This document shows positions 55,625 to 64,000 of a stretch of DNA of 64,000 bases, in pieces. How positions within the stretch are numbered: position 1 is the first letter of the stretch; each line of letters begins with the position of its first letter. Both the position numbers and the translations under genes were made by a program. Origin of the DNA: Cercospora beticola (lineage: Eukaryota > Ascomycota > Dothideomycetes > Mycosphaerellales > Mycosphaerellaceae); contig NC_088942.1 in assembly GCF_033473495.1 (NCBI RefSeq), forward strand, positions 62,001 to 126,000. The letters are read 5' to 3'. The notes beneath the pieces are model-generated. The model had not been told where the DNA came from. It ran no database searches and saw only the letters and a program-made list of their open reading frames with translations.

Positions 55625-58600
55625 TCACTTCGCAAAATACCCAACAGCACTGCCACCAGACTCGGCTCCACTCTCACAAGCAGCAGTAGGACAATCCGTT
55701 CCAAGACCACTATCGCTCGGTGGAGCATAGAATCGCTTGAGTTCCTTATCATCCATTTCGCCCATGACTTCCTGCACAGCAGCCTCGATTTCCGACGCAG
55801 TAGCCTGAATTGGTGCAACGCTGCTGACTTCCGACTGGCCCTCAGGAACAGTGCTCAAGCTGGATCGAGGAAGAATCGACAGGTCCGAAGGGTTGATAGC
55901 GCCGAGCTGAGCATCCTGTTCGAGAGGCGTCATGCCGAGCTGGCCATGTGCTGAGCTGCCGATCGAGCTGCGGCGATCAAGATCTGTGCCAGTCATGTAC
56001 GAGCCGTTGCTGAGGTAAGATCCTGTCTCGTAGGTCATATCACTCGGCGCAAGGCTGCGTCGTTGGCCGTTCTCGTCGGGAGTCTCGCCTTCGCCGACGT
56101 AGCTGCCCGTGGCGTAGGACATGCTACCATCAGTGCCAGACATCAAGCTGGTCCTCCTAGTAGTGCCAACTTCGGATCCGAACTCCTGGGGTGAAGCATC
56201 GACATTTTCGTCCTCGTCCTCTTCAGAAAGCTCATTCTCCTTGTTTTCTGTTGTGGATGCAAGGGAAGAGACGCGTTGCTTGCGCTCCGTCCAAGAAGGT
56301 TTTCGCATAAAGTTGTGCTTGACCGAGTGGCTACGCTTGACGTTGCCGAGTCCACCACCGTTCATCAAGCTTGGCTTGTCAGACGTGTAGGCGTGAGCAC
56401 CAGTCGGCACATTGTGGTTGATCTGGTTGAGAGACATGATACGGCGCTCAGCAGTGTTGGGTGCCACAGCTCCGTTGCGCAGAAGTGTTGGTCGAGCTTT
56501 CATAGCCAAGGCATGGTTTGCCTTGATGGGCTGCACAGATGAGGTAACCGTGTGGGCTGAGTCGGCAGAAGCATCGCTTGGGATGCGAAGGTCACGTCCT
56601 TGACTCTTCTTCTTAGGCGATGATGGGGCCGACTTCTTCGACTTCGTCAGCAGCAACATGCGAGACTGGTTCATGACACCCTCCAGCATGCGTCGCTCGA
56701 TGGCAGCAGCCTTGTTGTCCATATCGTGCAGCTCCTCACGACGGATGTGAAGCGCCATCTCCATTGAGGAAACGTCAGCACTGAGGCGGGACTTCTGTGA
56801 AGCAAGCGCCTCCTTCTCAGCCTTGAGTTGTTCGACAGCAGCTTGAAGAGACATCTTCTCCTCGTTGAGGACAGTGATGTCGGCTTCGAGCTGATCCTTG
56901 CGCTCAAGGCGACGCTCGAGAAGTAGTGCAATCTCCTCAGCCTCTTTCTCCTTGCTCTCGTGGTCCTCTTGGATCTGCTTGTTCTGAGCCACGACAAAAG
57001 CAGATACTTCGGTAGCAGTCGCCATGACCTTTGCGTGAATTTCGTCCAGGCGCTCGAGTTGTGCTGAACGATCCTTGGCTTCTTCAACGTGACTCATGAG
57101 CTCGTCGAGCTTCTCACGAACTGCTGAATCGTCGTACTTCTCAGGCGGCGCTGGCATTTCCATCGGAGGAGGCATGAGCATCGGCAAGGACTTCTCTAAA
57201 GCTTCGTGGTGAGACTTGAGGCCATCTGCATGCTGGTTCTTCGTCTCTTCAAAGCCAGACTTGAGTGCCTCTTGCAGCTCCTTCACAGCTTGAGCCTGCT
57301 CCTCGGCGGCAGAGTAGGCTTTCTGGGAATGCTCATAGTGCTGATTGATCAAGGCCCGTACTTCCTCTAGTGTGACCATGAAGCGTGGATTGTGCTCCGA
57401 CATGTCACTCTGCAGCACATCGACGGCAGCGAGAATTCTGGCAACCTCGGAGCGTGTGCTGGCGTGCTCATTCTTCAGGGCCTCCGATGCTTCATCGAGC
57501 TTGACTTGTGTCGTCTCACCTTGCGCGAATACAGTCTTGGACTCCTCAGTCATCTTCTCCACTTGTGCCGGCAGATCGCCAATAAAAGCAGTCAGTGTCG
57601 ACCCAAGTGTGTCGATGGACAGCTTCAGATCATCAGCCATCTCCTTGGTGCTGTTGAGAAGTGCCTCTTGCTTGGTGACATTCTCCTCCAAAGTCTTGGA
57701 CTTCTCCTCGGCTGCTGTCTGAGCATCATCGTACTTGCTCATCAGTGCGCCGAACGAGTTTTCAAGCTTCTCAGCGAGCTCCGATACAACTGCGTCTTTA
57801 TGCTCCGACTGCTTTTCGAGCGCAGACTCAGATGATGCAGCATGGTCGACCTTGATAGCTTCGATGGAGGCGTGAGCTTTCTCAAATTCTTCCTTGAGTT
57901 TCTCCATGACTTCCTTGACCTCAGTGACGACAGCTTCGTTATCGGACCGCTCCTCGAGGCCCTTGAGTGTGACACCTAGCGCATTGATTCCAGTCTCGCC
58001 ATCGGCGACCTTCTCAAGAAGCTCAACCTTGATCTCTGCAATCAGGCCCTTGACTTCGTCGATTTGAGCAATGGTGTCGTCAAATTCTTTCTTGCGATCG
58101 TCAAAAGCCTTAGCTGTGACAGCAATATCGGTCTCGTAGCTATCGCGCATCTTGTCGTGGCTCTCGCGGAAGTCGTTGATCAAGCCTTGCAGCTGTTCGA
58201 CATCAGCCTTGGTTGGGACCGATGCCGGATCTGGGTTATGAAGCTCGCTGACGGATGTCTTGATCTCGGTGCATAGGACTCCAAGCACGTCAAGGTCAGA
58301 CTTGGTCATGGTCTCCGGCTTCTCCTCTGAATCAGCAGCGGTCTGCTTTTCCTTGAGCTCATCCATCATAGTCTTGATGTCAGTGACAAGGACCTCGACA
58401 ACAGCCACGTCAGCCTTGGAAGCAGTTGAGTTGTCGATCTTCTCAGTAATGCCGACAAGAGCCTCGTTCGCAACGGCGACTGCAACCTGGATTTCATCAA
58501 GATGGTCCTTGGTAGCCACCGTAGTAGGATCAGGCAAGATCATCTCCTCGAGCTGAGCCTTGGTGTTGCGGAGCAATGTCTCGATGGCATCTGTGTCCTC

Positions 58601-61600
58601 TTTCAAAGCCGCGCCTTCGGGACTGCGCTCTTCAGACTTGGAGTTCATTCCCAAGACGCTCTCTTGCAGCTCTCGGATCATGCTCTCCAGTCCCGTGAGG
58701 TCCTCTTTGAGTGCAATGCCGTCGGGCACCTGCGGCGCCGCTTGCTGACTGGAGATGCCCTGCATAGCATGATCCATGGCCTCGATCTTGATTTGCACTT
58801 GAGCAAGGAGGACTTCCAGGCCTTCGATATCGGCCTTCTGAGCAGAAGTCGAGGTCTTCGACGCAGCCTCAGCGGCGGCGACATCTTCTGCAGAAAGTTC
58901 GCGTGTTAGTCCATCTGCAAGGACAATTTCGCCACCTTCAGAGGCTTGAGCCTTGTCTCCTGCGGGTGACTTCAGCTTGTCCATCTCGTTCCGTAGGTCT
59001 GCCAGGCCGTCCTTCAACGTCTCCAGAATTTCGTAGTTGACAGTCTGATCGAGTGGCTTATCGAGTGTCTTGACAATGTCAGCTCGCAGAGTCTCCAGAC
59101 CCTCGTTAAGGGCATCCAGAACCTGTCCTTGATGCTGGACCACAGTCTCAGGATTGTCGAGTTTCTTCTCAAGATGCGAGCGCAGATCATCTAAGCCGAG
59201 GTGGATCGCATCAAGCACCTCCTCGTTGCTGCCTGCATGCGCCGCATTGGTGGCGATCGAGTTGCGGAGGTTCTCGAATTCGCCGCGAATGGCTTCGAGC
59301 TGCTCAGTGGATATGCCATCGCTTGTGTGCTTTCCGACACTCTCCTTGACCTCGTCCAGCGATGCGCGGATGGCCTGAAGAGTCTCATTGTCCTCGTCAG
59401 ACATGGATCGCTCACCGGAGTTGCCAACGACAAGCGCGCTGCCGAAAGACTCTTTCAAGCTCTCGATCTCCTGCTTGATCGTGGCAAAGGCAGCTGCAGA
59501 GGCGTCATCCTGATCAGCGAGCATTTGTGTGCGAAGCTCGTCGATGGTTTCTCGGATACTCGCGGCGATGGCATCTTTGTCGTTCTCGCTGATCATCGCG
59601 TGAAGAGATTCCTTGAGTGTCGCAAGCTCTTGTCGCATGGTGTCCATTATCTCGTCAGTAGCACCACCTGCGATGGCGCTCAGCTCGCTGCCATTGAGTT
59701 TGCCGTGCAAGGCGACCATCGAGTCCTGTATTGTCTCCAGCAGCTCGTTCTTGTCGGCCGCGCTGGCGTTCAGGATCGCTCCCTTGAGCTGGTCGAACTC
59801 CTCCTTCATGGCCTCATTGAGTTCTTCATTGTTGATGAGGTCGTCGTTGCGGCTCTCAAGGTGCGCCTTGAGGTCGTCCAACCCTTCCTTGAGAACCATG
59901 ATTACTGCCGTTTGGCCAGCTTCCGACTCTTCGGCGTCACGAGTAGATCCATTCTCCTTGATCGTGCTGTGAAGCTGCTCAAACTCGGCTCGAATGTACT
60001 CCAGCATCTCTCCTCTGCCACCATCGTGGGACGGACCTGCTGCGCAGAAGTCTTTGACGTCTTCACGCAGACGCTCGAGACCTGTCTTAACGGTGTCGAC
60101 AATTTCGTCCTTGCCTGTGACATCTTGAGCGCGATCGACGTAAGTCTCGATCTCGTGCCGAAGAGCCTCGTGACCATCTTTGATCGCGTCGAGGACTTGC
60201 TCAGTATCGCGACCATTCGCTGCGGAGTATTGCTTGAATTCGACTCGCATCTCCTCAATCAAGTCGCCGAGTTGCTTCAAGACTTGCTCGCTAAAGCCGC
60301 CGAAGGGATCATCCAGACCAGCTTTCACAGCATCGAACAGGTCGTCTCTGCTGATCTCGAGTTCGCGAGGTGCGGATGGGCCATGCTCGGCCAGACCGGC
60401 GGTCACAGCTGCAAGTACCATGGCGTTCATGGCATCGTGCGAGATGGGCGCCTCGGCAGGTGGCGGCGTAAAGTCGTCCAGAGCCTGGCGCACATTCCCA
60501 ATGAGCTCCTCCTTGAGTTGCTCAAGCTGATCTGCTGGAAACGGTGCGCGGAAGTCCTTGAGAGCTTCTTGCATAACTTCGTAGATCTCTCCCTTGTCGA
60601 TTTGTGGTGGTGCGGGCTCTGCGCGATCTTCGCGATGCAGCTCCAGACCCTCCTTGAGCACAGCAAGGATCTCGTCACGTTCGAGACCGAATTGCTGCAA
60701 TTCGATGTTGGGTTCGAAGTCTTGAAGGCCTTCCTTCACTGCAGCCAGAACTCCTTCTCGGTCGATGCCCAGGTTCTCGACATCAGTTTCCCGTGATTTT
60801 TCCAGACTCGAATTGTGCTCGGCCAAGGCGCGCTGTACAGTTGCCATCATTTCTTCGGCATTGGGTCCGGATCGAGCGACCGCGAGTTGCTTGAAGGTGT
60901 CATCATCCTGCTCGGCCCTCTCTTTCATGATACCGGCCAGATTCTGCTTGAGTTCTGCCATGGCTTCCTGGACAATGTGCTGTACTTCTTCCAGATGCTC
61001 GTTGTCTCGCCCCTCATTGATCGATCTGTCCAGTGATGTGTTCAGCTGAGCGTCGCCAATCTGGTCGAGTTTCTTGCCCAGTTCTCTGCCCATGCCCAAT
61101 ACCTCGCCTCGCAGATCGCGAACGAGGCCCTTGACTTCGGAAGTAGTACCGCCGGAATGTGTGACAGAGTCTTTGATACGTCCCAGTAGTCGCATAAGTT
61201 CTTCATCGTTCGAGTCGCGTCGCGCATATGTTTCTCTAGCCTTTGGCGTAGGAGAGTCGAAGTTCAGCTCAAGCTTTGGAGGACCGCCATTGGCAGTGCT
61301 TACCGGAACAAGAGCATGTGACTCCGACCGCTCTCTGATGAACTCTGTCAACTCTTCAATCTTCTTCTTGGCATCCTTGTTCTCCTTGCCACTCTTCTCC
61401 AGCAGTTCGGATAATGTGGTCAGAAGGCGATCTTGGCCGTCTTTGGTGACCATTTCACGAATGATCTTCTCCAGCATGGCCACGCTCGCGGCGCCTTCGA
61501 CGGAGTATGGAGAAGGCGAGCCGCATCGTGGTTCATCGAGGAAGCTGTGCGCACTGGCAGCTCGGGGTACACTATACGACTTTCCTGCCGAAGGAGGTGA

Positions 61601-62659
61601 GCCAAACGGCTTAGAATCAATGTAGTGGCTGAAGCTGCTCATACTACGTGCAGAACTGCCAACAGGCGGTGGAGGCAAGAGGTTTTGGGCGGAGACTGAT
61701 GAAGCCAGCTCTCGCAGACTCTTGCGGATGTCTTCGTCGCGTGAATTTGTCGCTTCCTTCAACGTCAGCAGGTCAGTAGCATTGTCTTTGCTGCGCCGGC
61801 TCAGATTCTTCATCTCATTCTGCAAATTCGTCGCGATCGTTGTAAGGTTGAGCAGCTGACTGGAAAAGTCGTAATTCGTGTGCACGCGTGGGTTGTTGGG
61901 CGTGGTTGGTGCATTCACGTTCGTGATGTCGGCCAAAGGTGGGTCCGGCACTTGCATCGTCTGAAGAGCTAGCATCGTAGCTGAGGGCGGCGTGTTTTCG
62001 CCATATATCGATCGCTGTCGCGTCGTCGGTCGGAGCATTGGCGTATCCTTCATCGCGTCTCGTTCCTTCTCGGCAGGTGTTGGGGTCGTACACTGCGGTG
62101 AAGGCGAGAAGTCCTCGATGCTGCTCATTCGCCCGGGCATCCATGAGTGTCGCGAGTTGGGTCGTTCTGGTGATCGCTCGGGTGATCGATTCTCGAGGTA
62201 GCTACGCAAGTCCTTGACCGGGCTGGTCTGCAGCGACTGCATGCGCTTGTGGTGCGCGCCCTTTACCAGACTTCGCTCATCTCCGCCGCTCTTGTTCTGC
62301 GTGTAGCTCGATATCGGGGCGCTCTCGCGTGCCTTCTCTACTATGGCTTTGGCAGCTGCGGCAATACCGGCAGATGTGTTTGGCTTGGTCGGCGAGGAGC
62401 CTGTCGATGGGTTGAGTGGCAGCGGTGGGGGCGCGCGTTCGGGGTCAGAGCTGTCCCACCTGCGTTTGATCGCGGTCAGCAATGTCATGGTCGACGGTAT
62501 CCATGTCGAATTCCGATGTGCAGCTGTGTGTTGACATGGACGACAACAAAGGCATTGTACTCACATGGGCACGCTGGCGCGGCCATCGCTGTAGCTGAAG
62601 GAATGCTTGTGGTGCGAGTCGCCGCGGTCGCGAGAGGCATCCCTCTCGTAACCCGACAT
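55625..62659 (-). CDS. Giant coiled-coil protein (2309 aa)
   Basis: Exons 62565-62659 and 55625-62459; intron 62460-62564 (GTGAGT donor, GCTGACC branch, CGCAG acceptor) gives an N-terminus MSGYERDASRDRGDSHH leading into SVPMWDSSDPERAPPPLPL. Residues about 30-230 are disordered and Ser/Pro-rich with SP/TP sites (PERSPERPNSR); about 230-550 begin coiled coils; about 570-1190 hold about 18 degenerate repeats (separate entry); a long coiled coil continues to about 1930 (RRLERKDQLEADITVLNEE), then AIERRMLEGVMNQ and a disordered, Ser-rich tail. Relatives are often annotated as chromosome-segregation-ATPase-like, but I see no Walker A or B motif; a scaffold or cytoskeletal role is more likely. The first frame starts inside the intron and is superseded. 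Confidence 0.9.
58985..60870 (-). repeat. About 18 degenerate coiled-coil repeats within the giant protein
   Basis: Protein-level repeats of the form hydrophobic-x3-hydrophobic-K/R-x-G/E-L/F-D/E-x-L-R/K-x2-hydrophobic, each 30-45 residues apart. Examples: VLKEGLELHRE, VLDAIKDGHEALRHEI, VDTVKTGLERLREDV, VLKEGLDDLKAHL, AIRASLDEVKESV, AIHLGLDDLRSHL, ALNEGLETLRADI, TLKDGLADLRNEM. DNA identity between copies is low, so the repeat is old. Internal expansion of one helical unit. Confidence 0.7.
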
Positions 62660-63204
62660 GTCGTGTAGTGGTGCGTGGTATATCGTCGGAGGACTAGTCG
62701 AGCCGAGATGAACCTGGTGGTCTGGCTCTGGAATGTGGTGTGTGCTGCCTGCTAGTACGTGTCGCGCCGGGCGATCAGTGGTGCATCGTCCACGAGTGTC
62801 GTCCGCCCTGAGATGCAAGAAACGCTTCCACGCTGAAAATGTGTGCGAGAGTCAACGACGGCACGAACAAAGTTGTTGGGTGCGAACGTTGTGTGGAAGC
62901 GGTCACCGAGCGAGCTATCTTTCTCGAGGCGGCTAGCATGATGCGTTGGCACAGTCGCGCGCGATGTCAACACTCTCGCTTCGTCCCGGTTGCTATGGTC
63001 CACCCGCCGGAGGCGCATCCCGGTTCTCCGACCCCGGCAAGCCCCCAACGTCACCTTCACATGCAACTCTTCTTCTACATTATGCGATACGTTCATCCGC
63101 GTCGTGGTGTTCATAGCTCGTTGCGACCCGATGCAGATGAAGCGAGTTTATCGTGTGCTCTTTCTCAGTGCCTGCCTCACAGACAGTTGCATGATACTCT
63201 GCAT
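62660..63204. other. Intergenic region
   Basis: Promoter of the giant coiled-coil gene and 3' flank of the membrane protein; nothing else recognised. Confidence 0.5.
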
Positions 63205-64000
63205 CTATCTGTAGTTAAATACACGCTGCCCATTCACAATGACGAAGTGATTCAATGGATACGCATTGTTTTGCCCCGAGCCTTCTGCTAGTGGTGAATA
63301 AATTGGCATGAGCTCAACTTCGTCCTGTATCTGCACGCTCGAAGCTTGCGAGGATCCACCATAAGGCCCAAGCCTCTGTCTGAAGTCCTCCTCCAGTTCC
63401 CTCCGAGCTGAAGTGTATCGGGCAGATTGCTGTGGATTCAGAAGCTGGCTTTGGTCCGACGGGGCTATCCAACGGCCCATATGCTCATCCCTCCCAGAGT
63501 ATCGACTTAGCAAGTGTGTTTCCGTCACAGCTTTGCTTCTTTGGGGCCCAGACCTGTATTGGTAGTACGGCAGACACCTGTTGTGCGGTTCAACACTTCC
63601 ACTCGAGAAACCTACTTTCTCGTAGAGAGTGCCATCATCCTCTTCGGCGAAAATGCCATATTGTAGTGGAAGTGTCGCGGCGTCCATGTCTGTCCGAGGG
63701 CAATGAGAGGCAGCACTCAGTGCTCTTGAGCATGATGCGGCCACCGGAATGCCCGGATGCAGGCGTTTGACGGAGTAGAAGATGAGCGTAGTGATGAAGG
63801 CGATCCATAACGCAAGTGCTGCAAGCGCTGCTCCCGGAGAATATGCGCAGCCGGTGAAACCTGCGGAATAGTCGTCGTTTCCTGTGTTCTCGGCTGAAGC
63901 GACGGGGTCACCATGAGGATCTCTCACCTCAATCTGGACAAAGAAAAGGCTTCGAGCGACAAGCCAGTGGAGAAGAGCGGAGGCTGACAGCATAGGGACG
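63205..64000 (-). CDS. C-terminal part of a DUF6536-type fungal membrane protein, 5' end beyond window
   Basis: The frame is open to the right edge, so the N-terminal exons are missing. The visible 265 residues start VPMLSASALLHWLVARSLFFVQIEV (helix of the family), then a luminal stretch with GFTGCAYSPGA, a second membrane helix LAALALWIAFITTLIFYSVKRL, the conserved CSRALSAASHCP just after it, and a cytosolic tail ending NHFVIVNGQRVFNYR. HWL..S...F.V.I plus CSxAxSAACHP is characteristic of fungal DUF6536-domain proteins, polytopic membrane proteins of unknown function. This call assumes no further intron in the visible part. Confidence 0.85.
   Translation of the reverse strand, partial: VPMLSASALLHWLVARSLFFVQIEVRDPHGDPVASAENTGNDDYSAGFTGCAYSPGAALAALALWIAFITTLIFYSVKRLHPGIPVAASCSRALSAASHCPRTDMDAATLPLQYGIFAEEDDGTLYEKVGFSSGSVEPHNRCLPYYQYRSGPQRSKAVTETHLLSRYSGRDEHMGRWIAPSDQSQLLNPQQSARYTSARRELEEDFRQRLGPYGGSSQASSVQIQDEVELMPIYSPLAEGSGQNNAYPLNHFVIVNGQRVFNYR

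Noticed and set aside
55625..62659. SMC/chromosome-segregation ATPase label for the giant coiled-coil protein
   Set aside because: No Walker A, Walker B or hinge is visible; only coiled coils and disordered ends.

Overview
The window is nuclear DNA from a filamentous ascomycete. Evidence: many genes carry short introns of about 45-65 nt with fungal GTRNGY donors and CTRAC-type branch sites; there are fungal NLR-like NACHT proteins, hydrophobins, a DUF6536-type membrane protein, a 2EXR/F-box-like protein and other fungal-only families. The mix of small secreted cysteine-rich proteins, hydrophobins and conserved Dothideomycete-style genes suggests a plant-associated Dothideomycete, possibly Mycosphaerellales; that placement is inference. 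There are no rRNA, tRNA, CRISPR or intact transposon features.

Layout. 0-9.6 kb is mostly housekeeping: CstF-64/Rna15 (partial), an MDR zinc-type oxidoreductase, mitochondrial acyl carrier protein, Vps74/GOLPH3, a C2H2 zinc-finger protein and a bacterial-type GST. 9.6-24 kb is gene-sparse and accessory: a pair of paralogous secreted 8-cysteine proteins, an acyl-CoA synthetase with a peroxisomal C-terminus, a 20-cysteine CxxC protein, a HeLo-like/NACHT/ankyrin NLR, and two intron-split hydrophobin-like genes that no single long ORF reveals. 24-36 kb holds a protein with an HELAH metallopeptidase-like motif, a Nudix hydrolase, mitochondrial malic enzyme and a HAM1-like lipid-binding protein. 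36-42 kb holds an alpha/beta-hydrolase-NACHT NLR and a CorA-like membrane transporter, head to head. 42-55 kb carries smaller accessory genes: a proline-rich protein, a 2EXR/F-box-like protein, an amidinotransferase interrupted by an in-frame TGA, an APH-type kinase, a P450 with a GC-AG intron and a fungal membrane glycoprotein. 55.6-62.7 kb is one giant coiled-coil gene (2309 codons), followed by the truncated end of a DUF6536-type membrane protein.

How the genes fit together. Primary metabolism and organelle genes (ACP, malic enzyme, acyl-CoA synthetase) and Golgi/RNA-processing genes are scattered singly; there are no operons and no convincing secondary-metabolite cluster. The accessory genes (secreted Cys-rich pair, hydrophobins, two NLRs, CxxC protein) are consistent with surface, host-interaction and self/non-self recognition functions. 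Exon boundaries were read by eye from splice signals and frame; where a start or end could not be settled this is stated.
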